Origin: JBIOXB01 sp050732395
GTDB taxonomy: Bacteria > Zhuqueibacterota > Zhuqueibacteria > Zhuqueibacterales > Zhuqueibacteraceae
NCBI GenBank assembly: GCA_050732395.1
Contig: JBOHQX010000300.1
Location: 1-64,000 of the forward strand
Direction of reading: 5' to 3'
DNA: 64,000 nt
The notes under the pieces are model-generated. The model saw only the letters and a program-made list of their open reading frames with translations. It was not told where the DNA came from and did not search any database. The number at the start of each line of letters is the position of its first letter. Position 1 is the stretch's first letter. Shown here one piece after another: positions 53,763 through 62,405 of this stretch. Position numbers and translations under genes: made by a program.

Positions 53763-55280
53763 TTACATACCCGCTGCAATGCCGTGGCATTCATGACAGC
53801 TCGTCTCCTTCCAGGCGTCGCCGATGTCGATCGGATGTGCGAATTCCAATCCTTTCAGGTCCATCTGCTGCACCTCATTGCCGTTGCCTTGTTCAATGAT
53901 CAAATGGCAGGCGTTGCAATCGCGGGTAATAGTTTTGCCCTCCGCACTTTGGTGCAAGCCGTCGTGGCAGCGATAACAGCCCGGGCTGAGATAGTGCCCG
54001 ATGTGATTGGGATACGCGCGCCAGCTCGATTTCATGTAGGGAAAATTGTTGCGAGCATAGACTTCCTGCACGCGCTGAATGGCATTGTCTACGGCCTGCC
54101 GCTTTTGCGGCACCAGGTCGGGATAGTTGGCGTCATAAAACGCGCGAATCGTGGAATCAATCGCAGCCAGCGCCGCTTCTTTGGTTGGATATTCCGGCGT
54201 GAGCGCCTCTACGGCGGTGGCTTTGATCGAAGGCAGGCTCATGTCGATCAAGCCGTTGCTCATGATAGTGTTCAAAGCAATATTGGGCGCTTGGAAAATG
54301 TGCGCAGGTCTGTTGTGGCAATCGATGCAGTCCATGACCCGAATTTTCTTGGCGTCGATTTGGCCATTTGACATGAGGGCTGGATCAGAGGAATAAACCG
54401 TGACTTCGCCTTTGGCATTGGTGGCACGCACCCAGGGAATGACCTCGCGCGATTCGTCCGTGGCATAGTACTCGATTTTGTTGCTGATGTTCATGTGCCA
54501 ATGAATCCCCGAAGTGTGCCCCTCTTCCTGACTGCCGCCGCCGATCTTTATCAGCAGGTTGTAGGCCCAGCGCGTGTTGTGCTCGTCCTTCATGAAGTGC
54601 ACGCGCATATCCTGCTTGTTGCCGAAAAACGCCTGCGGCCAGTGGCAATGCTCGCACGTTTCACGCGCCGGGCGCAGATTTTCGATCGGCGTGGGAATCG
54701 GCCGGGAATACTTCTTGAACAACACCGAATAGACCTGATAAGCGCCGGAGAGCTTCGATTGCACGTACCACCCGGCGCCCGGGCCGACGTGGCAACCGGC
54801 GCAGGTCACGCGCGCATGCGGCGAGTTCTGATAGGCGGTGTATTCCGGCTCCATGACCGTGTGACAGGTTTTGCCGCAAAAGGTCGTGGATTCGCTGAAC
54901 TCATAGGCTTTGTAACTGCCCACGGCGGTGAAGAGCAAAAAGAGCGTGGTGACGATTCCCACGATTGCGGCCATGCGGCGATGGCGCGGCAGATTGAAAT
55001 CGATGTGCAGCAAGGCGGGCTCGGTCGCGGAGCGGCTGCGGCGGCGATGCTCGCGCCACATGCCGATGGGAACGAGCACCAACCCCAAAACCAAAAACGC
55101 AGGAAAGACGAGATAGGTGAGAATACCGAGATAAGGCATCGTGGTCTCGGCAAAAAAATCCACTAAAAAGAAAAACAATATACAGGCAAAGCTCACGGCC
55201 GCAATCCCGGCGCCCATCATGCTGACGGTGTTGTAGAATGACCCGGGGAGCTTGCCGCTTTTTTCTAGCGATTCTGCCAT
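53763..55280 (-). CDS. Membrane-bound seven-heme NapC/NirT-like cytochrome
   Basis: 505 residues. Three membrane helices (about 23-45, 49-74 and 104-128) precede the heme part: FCGKTCHTVMEPEYTAYQ (three residues between the cysteines), CAGCH, CEHCH, CIDCH, CYRCH, CNACH and CHECH. HARVTCAGCHVGPGAGW and NLRPARETCEHCHWPQAF match a NapC/NirT-like family known from metal-reducing bacteria, which takes electrons from menaquinol. It would feed the periplasmic cytochromes of this cluster. AAGGAAG precedes ATG 55280; the frame is open to 55379. The four-heme gene upstream is on the same strand, 430 bases away. Confidence 0.9.
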   Translation of the reverse strand: MAESLEKSGKLPGSFYNTVSMMGAGIAAVSFACILFFFLVDFFAETTMPYLGILTYLVFPAFLVLGLVLVPIGMWREHRRRSRSATEPALLHIDFNLPRHRRMAAIVGIVTTLFLLFTAVGSYKAYEFSESTTFCGKTCHTVMEPEYTAYQNSPHARVTCAGCHVGPGAGWYVQSKLSGAYQVYSVLFKKYSRPIPTPIENLRPARETCEHCHWPQAFFGNKQDMRVHFMKDEHNTRWAYNLLIKIGGGSQEEGHTSGIHWHMNISNKIEYYATDESREVIPWVRATNAKGEVTVYSSDPALMSNGQIDAKKIRVMDCIDCHNRPAHIFQAPNIALNTIMSNGLIDMSLPSIKATAVEALTPEYPTKEAALAAIDSTIRAFYDANYPDLVPQKRQAVDNAIQRVQEVYARNNFPYMKSSWRAYPNHIGHYLSPGCYRCHDGLHQSAEGKTITRDCNACHLIIEQGNGNEVQQMDLKGLEFAHPIDIGDAWKETSCHECHGIAAGM

Positions 55281-55711
55281 ACTTATCTTCCTTGTTGAAT
55301 TCTTTGCGGGCAATGGTGAAACGCTTGCGGTTGTCTCCGTGCCGGCTGCTCTTCTTCGCGCCACAACAAGCAAAGACATTCTTCACGCCCGCCAACTAGC
55401 GGCAGCGTAGTCCATGAACCGATCACATGGAACTGTTCGAAGCGAGCACCTTGTGACAGCCGTGGCAGTGACCGCATATTGGAACGTCGAAAGACAGTTG
55501 GGTAACAGCAGGTCGGGCTAGCAAAACAATTGGAGTGGTGGAGTTACAGCGTATTGGAACATTAAATTGTTGGATGAGTGAAAAAGTTATGCACTTCCTG
55601 TGCAGGTAATATTGATCTTGCTTTTAAACAAAACCTCACCATTCTCCCTTCCTACCTCCACTCCACTACTCCATCAATCCACCAATCCAGTAATCCATCA
55701 ATCCACAGTTT
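55281..55711. other. Intergenic region with a possible cytochrome remnant
   Basis: On the minus strand, 55530 to 55434 reads LLARPAVTQLSFDVPICGHC, then HGCHKVLASNSSM and a stop, with one CXXCH motif but no start codon with ribosome site. It may be the last bit of a lost cytochrome gene. 55660-55700 holds CCATCAATCCACCAATCCAG-type simple repeats, as at 33180. Nothing else is seen. Confidence 0.4.
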
Positions 55712-56266
55712 TTACTGCTTGGGCGTCGTGTGCGCAATCTTCTTACTGTATTCTGCAAAATTGAACCCCTTGAAATTTGGGCTTTCGGAATTGTGGCAGG
55801 TCAAACAGAGTTTTTCGTCGCCTTTGACCAGGCCGACAGTCTCGCCCTTGATCTTGCCGGTATCGATATCCTTCATGACTTGCATGCCTTTATATTCTGA
55901 ACCGGCGCCATGGCAAGATTCACAGCCTACGCCCTGGCCCGGCTTGAAAGTGGACGCCAGTTGGGCCGCGGCCACTCCCGCTGCGGTATCATGGCATTTC
56001 AGACAAGCGGCATCTTTTTGCGGATCGGCGATGCCTTTTTGCTTGGCGATCTCCAACGCTGCAGGCGTGGCGAGCGTGGCAAACGCTTTGGCATGCAGAC
56101 TCTTCTGCCAAATCGTGAATGCCGCGCCGGTCTTGGGCGCCAGATGACAAGGCTTGCAGGTATTAGCGCCGACATATTTGGCTTTGCTTTGCGCCAAGAG
56201 CGCGCAGGGTACGATCGTGCAAATCGCAATGGTCGTAGCAGCCATGCTTTTCAAACGCGCCATCAT
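55712..56266 (-). CDS. Four-heme cytochrome c554-like protein
   Basis: 184 residues. Signal peptide (MAATTIAICTIVPCALLAQS), then CKPCH, CLKCH, CESCH and CLTCH. YVGANTCKPCHLAPKTGAAF, FTIWQKSLHAKAFATL and GVGCESCHGAGSEYKGM match the cytochrome c554/c-prime family, periplasmic carriers often present with multiheme reductases. AAGGAAT precedes ATG 56266; the frame is open to 56293. It is first in the leftward cytochrome block, upstream of the NapC-like gene. Confidence 0.9.
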   Translation of the reverse strand: MMARLKSMAATTIAICTIVPCALLAQSKAKYVGANTCKPCHLAPKTGAAFTIWQKSLHAKAFATLATPAALEIAKQKGIADPQKDAACLKCHDTAAGVAAAQLASTFKPGQGVGCESCHGAGSEYKGMQVMKDIDTGKIKGETVGLVKGDEKLCLTCHNSESPNFKGFNFAEYSKKIAHTTPKQ

Positions 56267-56518
56267 CTTGGGATTCCTTTCTGAGCGGTGCATGAAGCGT
56301 GCACTATGCTTTGCTTTGTGACTCTGTAATCGCCTACCGCCCGGGCGCTGTAAATCTTCCAGGAGATGAGATCACTTTTTCAGTTCATTCTTCCAACCCC
56401 AGAAAAAGCAAAAGCGCCAGAGCGATGGGGTGAATAGTTACAAAAATGATACAAAAAGTCAAGGCAAAAAAGCCGGGGGCAAAATGAGGCATGTTTATCA
56501 CTGGCAAATCAAATTACC

Positions 56519-57261
56519 TTACAACTGGGCCTTCTCAGCGTCCCGCCAAAGCGCAGTAACATTCGAAGAACTCGGCTTGTAACTCGGCAATGCTTTCATG
56601 TATTGCGCCCGCTCGAAAGCAGAAGGATCGGCACAATTCTTCTGGCTCATACTACCGCGCATTTGCCGGACGGATTCGTATTCGTGTTCTGCCATCCATT
56701 GCCGCAAGCTCTGCTCAATGCTGCGAAGATGATCAATGCCCTGACGCAACAGCGTCGCGGCCATCATCGTGATATTCGCTCCCACCATCAACATCTTGAT
56801 CACGTCCGGCGCCTCGTGAATGCCGCTGGTCGCGGCGAGGTCGGCGCGGATGCGGCCATGAAGAATGCCGATCCACGTCAAGGGCAGCCGTAAGGCTTGC
56901 GGCGTGCTGAGCAGCACGTTCGGGCGAACTTCCAGGGTTTCCAGGTCGAGGTCCGGTTGATAAAAGCGCGTTTGGCGCGGCGGATGTGCTCGAGATACGC
57001 ATCCGGTCCGAGATGAAATGCTTCCGGCTGGGGAAAGTATGTGAGCGCTTCCGGAAAACTCTCGGTACCATTGGTCAGGTGATGATTGAGCTCATAAGTT
57101 TCGAGCCGCAATTGTTCTTCGAACAAAGAATGCAGCACCACCGCCGCCGCGCCCGCATCTTCCATGCGTTTGATGTTGCCGATCTCTTCTGAAAGCGGCG
57201 ACGCCGAAGGCACCAGCGGCGTACGGAGCTTCAGGCCGAGGTAGGTGGTTGTGAGGTCCAT
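56519..57261 (-). pseudogene. Broken dihydroorotate dehydrogenase-like gene
   Basis: Reading leftward from ATG 57261, MDLTTTYLGLKLRTPLVPSA, GNIKRMEDAGAAAVVLHSLF and AYLEHIRRAKRAF are the N-terminal part of the DHOD-like flavoprotein family. At about 56965 the frame changes, and the other frame continues with FYQPDLDLETLEVRPNVLLS, LPLTWIGILHGRIRADLAAT and MRGSMSQKNCADPSAFERAQ to the stop at 56519. Some 80-90 residues of the barrel between these parts are missing, including a large share of the FMN site, so no active enzyme is expected. The gene follows nifJ on the same strand, 128 bases away. Confidence 0.88.
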
Positions 57262-57389
57262 TCGGTGCTCTCCAGTTTTTATTGTCGATCGTAGATAGAT
57301 GATCGTGGGTCGTAAAGGCTAAACCCAGGCGCAAAACAGCATCAATCGAAGCACTTACGGACGAACCAATGTCCACTATCTACCATCCA

Positions 57390-60300
57390 CTACCCACGAT
57401 CCACCATCCTCCATCTTCGATCCTCGACTCCCACCCCCCGTGCCGCCAAATATTCATAAAACCTCCATCGCATATTCACGTCCTCCTGCGCCGCCTTGAG
57501 CAGTTGCTTGGCCTCCTCCGGCTTGCTCTTGGTGAGCATTTCGAAGCGATTCTCCATGTACAAATATTTTTCCACCGGCATTTTCGGAGGCTGGGAATCG
57601 AGCTGCAGCGGATTTTCGCCCTTATTCGCCCGATCGGGGTGATAGCGATATAGCAGCCATTGTCCGGTATCGACCGCAGCTTTTTGATTTTGCATAGCGG
57701 TCGCCATGTTGATGCCATGCGCGATGCAATGACTATACGCGATAATCAGCGACGGCCCTTCATATGCTTCGGCCTCGAGAAAGGCCTTGAGCGTATGCTC
57801 ATCCTTCGCGCCCATGGCCACGCGGGCAACGTAGACGTTGCCGTAAGTCATGGCAATCAAGCCGAGGTCCTTTTTCGGTGCGGACTTGCCACCGGCGGCG
57901 AATTTCGCCACCGCGCCGCGCGGCGTGGCTTTGGACATTTGCCCGCCGGTGTTGGAATACACTTCGGTGTCGAGTACAAGCACGTTCACATTACGCCCAC
58001 TTGCGAGCACGTGATCCAGGCCGCCGAATCCGATGTCATAGGCCCAGCCATCTCCGCCGATGATCCATACGCTCTTTTTGACCAGCATATCTGCGAGCGG
58101 CAGCAATCTTTGTGCGGCGGGGGTATTGAATCTTTCCAGCTTTCTTTTGAGCAGTTCGACTCGCATGCGCTGTTCATAAATATCGGCTTCATCCTTTTGT
58201 TCTGCAGCAAGGATCGCATTGACCAGATCATCACCCATCGCGCCGGATAATTCTTGCAGGTCCTGCGCCGCCATTTCTTTTTGTTTGTCGAGGGCGAGGC
58301 GAAATCCCAAACCAAATTCCGCATTATCTTCAAAGAGGGAGTTTGACCAGGCCGGCCCGCGGCCGTGGGCATTCGTAGTCCAGGGCGTGGTCGGCAGGTT
58401 GCCGCCGTAAATCGAGGAGCAGCCGGTGGCATTCGCAATCATCGCTCGTTCGCCGAACAATTGGGTGAGCAGCTTGATATAGGGCGTTTCACCGCAACCC
58501 GCGCACGCGCCGGAAAATTCAAACAATGGTTCTTGCACTTGCTGCTGGCGAATACTCGTGTTTTTGATCCGGCGGCGGTCCATCTCGGGGATGGCCAAAA
58601 AGAAATCCCAGTTCTCGCGTTCCGCTGCGCGCAACGGCGGCTGCGGCCGCATATTGATGGCCTTGATGCGCGTCTCAGACTTTTTCCGGGCAGGGCAGAC
58701 ATCCACACAGAGTGCGCAGCCGGTGCAGTCTTCGGGCGCGACCTGGATCGTGTATTTCAATCCTTGCCATTCGCGGTCGCGAGCGTCACACTCTTTAAAG
58801 GTGTCCGGCGCGCCGGCAAGATGTTTTTCGTCGTAAGCCTTGATGCGAATCACGGCGTGCGGACAAACCATCGCGCATTTGCCGCATTGAATGCAAATAT
58901 CCGGCTCCCATACCGGAATCTCCAAGGCCAAATTGCGTTTCTCCCATTTGGCCGTGCCCGTGGGAAACGTGCCGTCGACCGGCAGGGCGCTCACCGGCAG
59001 CTCGTCACCCTTGCCCGCGATGATTTTGCCCAGCACTTCACGCACGAAGGGCGCGGCCTGCGCGGTGGGTGGAGGCGGCAAAACCAGATAACCATTCGAA
59101 TGATCCGGAGTTTTCACTTCGAACAAGTGCGCGAGCGTGCGATCGACCGCAGCGAGATTGATGCGAACGATCTCCTCGCCTTTTTTGCCGTAAGTTTCTT
59201 TCAATGAGCGCTTGATCGCCGCAATCGCTTCATCCTTCGGCAGCACGCCAGACAGCGCAAAAAAGCAAACTTGCATGACGGTGTTGATACGTCCGCCCAT
59301 GCCGCTTTCCCGTGCGACTTTGTTGGCGTCGATCACATAGAACTTCAGTTTTCTCTGCAGAATTTGTTTTTGCACCTCCGCCGGCAGATGCTGCCAAATC
59401 TCCTGCGGTCCATGGGCGCTATTCAGCAAAAACTTGCCCCCGGCAACGATGCCATCCAGCATCTCGTACCGTTCGAGAAAGATCTGTTGATGGCAGGCAA
59501 CGAAATTGGGCCGTGTCACCAGGTAAGTCGAATGAATCGGTTCCGGACCAAAACGCAGATGCGAGACCGTGATCGCGCCCGCTTTTTTTGAATCATAAAC
59601 GAAATAGCCTTGCGCATAATTGCCGGTGTTCTCGCCAATGATTTTGATGGAGTTTTTGTTCGCACCGACGGTGCCATCGGAACCGAGACCGTAAAACAAT
59701 GCACGGATCACGCTATCCGCCTCCGTGGAAAAGGCCGAATCATAAGGCAGGCTGGTGTGCGTCACGTCATCCTCAATGCCAATGGTGAAATGATTCTTGA
59801 GGGTGCTGCCGGATAAATGATCGAAGATTGCTTTCACCATCGCCGGCGTGAATTCCTTCGAGGATAGGCCATAGCGCCCGCCAATGATTTTCGGAGATTT
59901 TTCTATCCAGCCGTTGCTTGTGCCTTCATGAATGGCATTGACGCAATCAAGATAAAGCGGCTCGCCGGCACTGCCCGGTTCCTTTGTGCGATCGAGCACG
60001 GCGATAGCTTTTGTAGTTGCCGGCAGAGCTTCAAGAAAACGCCTCACGTCAAACGGGCGATACAACCGCACCTTGAGTATGCCAGTTTTTTCACCGCGTT
60101 TATTGAGATAATCGATGGTCTCCTGGACCGTTTCGCAACCAGAACCCATCAATACCAGCACGCGCATGGCCTCCGGATCGCCATAATATTCGAATAAACG
60201 ATATTGCCGCCCTGCGACTCGTGCAAATTTGTCCATGACCTGTTGTACGATGTCGGGGCAGGCGAGATAGTGAGGATTGACCGTTTCGCGCGCCTGGAAA

Positions 60301-60980
60301 TACACGTCCGGGTTCTGTGCCGTGCCGCGCAGTACCGGATGATCCGGCGAAAGCGCGCGGCTGCGATGAGCCCTCACCCGCTCCTCCTCGATCATGGCAC
60401 GCATGTGATCATCGGACAACATTTCAATTTTTGACACTTCGTGTGATGTGCGGAAACCGTCGAAGAAATGCAGAAATGGAATGCGCGTCTCCAGCGTGGC
60501 GGCATGTGCGATCAAGGCAAAATCCATGGCCTCTTGCACCGAAGCGGAGGAGAGCAGGGCAAAGCCTGTTGCGCGCGTGGCCATGACGTCGCTATGATCG
60601 CCGAATATCGAAAGTCCTTGCGCAGCCAATGCGCGCGCCGCGACATGAAATACGGTTGCAGTGAGCTCCCCGGCGATTTTGTACATGTTGGGAATCATCA
60701 ACAGGAACCCCTGCGAGGAGGTGAAGGTTGTGGTCAATGCTCCGGCTTGCAAAGCGCCGTGCACCGCGCCCGCGGCGCCAGCCTCACTTTGCATTTCCAC
60801 CACGGTTGGCACAATGCCCCACAAATTCGGATTTCGTTCCGCCGCCCAGGCATCAGCCCACTCGCCCATGGGAGAGGAGGGCGTGATGGGATAAATGGCA
60901 ATCACTTCGTTCAAACGGAACGCCACGTGCGCTACGGCTTCGTTGCCGTCGAGGGTTACAAAGTTTTTTGTCTTCATCAT
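57390..60980 (-). CDS. nifJ: Pyruvate:ferredoxin (flavodoxin) oxidoreductase
   Basis: 1196 residues, the usual single-chain length. It splits pyruvate with CoA into acetyl-CoA and CO2, passing electrons to ferredoxin or flavodoxin. The N-terminal domain has IAIYPITPSSPMGEWADAWA; the CoA and gamma domains follow; two 4Fe-4S sites are CIQCGKCAMVCPHAV (about 690) and CTGCALCVDVCPA (about 750). Thiamine diphosphate binds around GGDGWAYDIGFGGLDHVLAS and VLDTEVYSNTGGQMSKATPR, with CAGCGETPYIK before it. GGGAG precedes the ATG pair at 60980; the frame is open to 61109. The last residues (GVEDRRWRMVDRG) run into simple-repeat DNA. The enzyme fits an anaerobic metabolism and could supply electrons for the cytochrome block. 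Confidence 0.95.
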   Translation of the reverse strand: MMKTKNFVTLDGNEAVAHVAFRLNEVIAIYPITPSSPMGEWADAWAAERNPNLWGIVPTVVEMQSEAGAAGAVHGALQAGALTTTFTSSQGFLLMIPNMYKIAGELTATVFHVAARALAAQGLSIFGDHSDVMATRATGFALLSSASVQEAMDFALIAHAATLETRIPFLHFFDGFRTSHEVSKIEMLSDDHMRAMIEEERVRAHRSRALSPDHPVLRGTAQNPDVYFQARETVNPHYLACPDIVQQVMDKFARVAGRQYRLFEYYGDPEAMRVLVLMGSGCETVQETIDYLNKRGEKTGILKVRLYRPFDVRRFLEALPATTKAIAVLDRTKEPGSAGEPLYLDCVNAIHEGTSNGWIEKSPKIIGGRYGLSSKEFTPAMVKAIFDHLSGSTLKNHFTIGIEDDVTHTSLPYDSAFSTEADSVIRALFYGLGSDGTVGANKNSIKIIGENTGNYAQGYFVYDSKKAGAITVSHLRFGPEPIHSTYLVTRPNFVACHQQIFLERYEMLDGIVAGGKFLLNSAHGPQEIWQHLPAEVQKQILQRKLKFYVIDANKVARESGMGGRINTVMQVCFFALSGVLPKDEAIAAIKRSLKETYGKKGEEIVRINLAAVDRTLAHLFEVKTPDHSNGYLVLPPPPTAQAAPFVREVLGKIIAGKGDELPVSALPVDGTFPTGTAKWEKRNLALEIPVWEPDICIQCGKCAMVCPHAVIRIKAYDEKHLAGAPDTFKECDARDREWQGLKYTIQVAPEDCTGCALCVDVCPARKKSETRIKAINMRPQPPLRAAERENWDFFLAIPEMDRRRIKNTSIRQQQVQEPLFEFSGACAGCGETPYIKLLTQLFGERAMIANATGCSSIYGGNLPTTPWTTNAHGRGPAWSNSLFEDNAEFGLGFRLALDKQKEMAAQDLQELSGAMGDDLVNAILAAEQKDEADIYEQRMRVELLKRKLERFNTPAAQRLLPLADMLVKKSVWIIGGDGWAYDIGFGGLDHVLASGRNVNVLVLDTEVYSNTGGQMSKATPRGAVAKFAAGGKSAPKKDLGLIAMTYGNVYVARVAMGAKDEHTLKAFLEAEAYEGPSLIIAYSHCIAHGINMATAMQNQKAAVDTGQWLLYRYHPDRANKGENPLQLDSQPPKMPVEKYLYMENRFEMLTKSKPEEAKQLLKAAQEDVNMRWRFYEYLAARGVGVEDRRWRMVDRG

Positions 60981-61152
60981 GAGACTCCCAACATCTGCAT
61001 GGCCATGTTCAAGCGTGAAAATGAGCGCCATCGAATCGCGCACCAATGCCGGCATGGCCGGTGAGATTAGTTTAAGAGCACAACCTGCGTGCAACCGACT
61101 TCGCTGCAAATGCTAAAGCTTTACACTTCAAACAATATGCCTTTATCCTCCG

Positions 61153-61188
61153 AAAAAAAAGAAAGCCGTTCGTACGTACACAAACGGC
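61153..61188 (-). terminator. Rho-independent terminator after the CDF gene
   Basis: Read leftward: GCCGTT, a loop with GTGTACGTACG, AACGGC, then TTTCTTTTTTTT. It lies 155 bases after the CDF stop codon and 170 bases before the nifJ start, so it separates the two units. Confidence 0.8.
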
Positions 61189-61343
61189 CATAAAACAGCT
61201 GATTATCGTGCACTTGCTGTTTAAGGAATTATTGCATCATCTCGCATTTTTCTTAGTCTTAATAAAACGAATGGCTGCAGTTCTTATCTTTGAGAAGACT
61301 TGCACAAATGATCGCCAAACCAACAGGTCCAGATCTCTTCGAG

Positions 61344-62318
61344 TTATTGTCTCTGCGCCGGGTTATTCGGCCGACCATGTGTGTCATTTTCCAAAAACTT
61401 CTCGTGGATCTCGTCATGGCTTTCTATCGGCTCCAAGTGGGTGGTGATTTCTATGGTCATGGGAAAAGCATGGTGAATTTCCTGCTCAATGAGGGTAGCC
61501 AGCTCATGCGCTTGCACAATCGAGGTCGCTTCCGGAAAGAGCATGTGGCATTCAACCAGCAGTTTATTACCGGAATTGCGATGGCGCAGGCTGTGAAATT
61601 GCAAGCGGTATTTCCGCGTTTCGCGTTGCAAAATCTCACGAAGTTTGGCATCGATCTCCGGATCCATCTCATCCATCAAGCCGCCAATCGCGCGCCGGAT
61701 CAACTTCGAGCCCGTCCAAAGAATATTGAGTGCGACGAGTATGGCGATGAGTGGATCGAAGGGCAGCCAACCGGTCCAAAGCGTCAACAGCAGCGCTAAG
61801 ATCACGCCCAAGCTCGTCCAGCTATCCGTGAGCACATGTTTGCCGTTCGCCTCAAGCACGAGGGAATAGTGCTTGCGGCCTTGCCGAACGAGATACCAGC
61901 CCAATGCACCATTGATGAGTGTGGCGAACGCAATAAAGCCTGCGCCGGCGGCGATATTTTGCAATTGCAATCCCGCGAGCCATTTTTGCACGGCTTCATG
62001 AATGATGAACACGGCGGCAACAACAATCATGGCGCCCTCGAAACCCGCAGAGAAAAAACTGATGCGGTCGTGGCCGTAGAGATGCGACCCGTCCGCCGGC
62101 TTCATACTGAGCCACAGGCTATAAGCCGCGAAACCAACGGCGAAGAGGTGAACGACGGACTCCGCGGCATCAGCCATGATGGCTGCCGAATGCGTCATCA
62201 CATAAGCGATTACTTTGGTGAAGAACATCAAAACGCCGGCTGCCAGCGAAAGGCTCATCGCAAATTTCGATTGCCGTATCGGATCGTTCGTTCTATTCAC
62301 GCGGGCAAGTGCTTTCAT
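61344..62318 (-). CDS. Cation diffusion facilitator metal transporter
   Basis: 324 residues from ATG 62318 (333 if 62345 is used; neither has a clear ribosome site). Six membrane helices; helix II has AAIMADAAESVVHLFAVG, helix V the metal site HVLTDSWTSLG (H-x3-D). The histidine-rich part DGSHLYGHDRISFFSAGFEG follows helix II. The cytoplasmic C-terminal domain ends in a histidine-containing tail (ESHDEIHEKFLENDTHG). CDF proteins export Zn, Fe, Mn, Co or Cd in exchange for protons; the metal is not predictable here, though iron or manganese would fit a heme-rich cell. A terminator follows at 61153. Confidence 0.9.
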   Translation of the reverse strand: MKALARVNRTNDPIRQSKFAMSLSLAAGVLMFFTKVIAYVMTHSAAIMADAAESVVHLFAVGFAAYSLWLSMKPADGSHLYGHDRISFFSAGFEGAMIVVAAVFIIHEAVQKWLAGLQLQNIAAGAGFIAFATLINGALGWYLVRQGRKHYSLVLEANGKHVLTDSWTSLGVILALLLTLWTGWLPFDPLIAILVALNILWTGSKLIRRAIGGLMDEMDPEIDAKLREILQRETRKYRLQFHSLRHRNSGNKLLVECHMLFPEATSIVQAHELATLIEQEIHHAFPMTIEITTHLEPIESHDEIHEKFLENDTHGRPNNPAQRQ

Positions 62319-62405
62319 AGTTTTATAAGAAGGAAAGCAGATCATCGTTGCGTGTCAAAAAGGTTATACGGAAGATTCTCACTACGAGCCGCACCCAAAC
62401 AGGCT

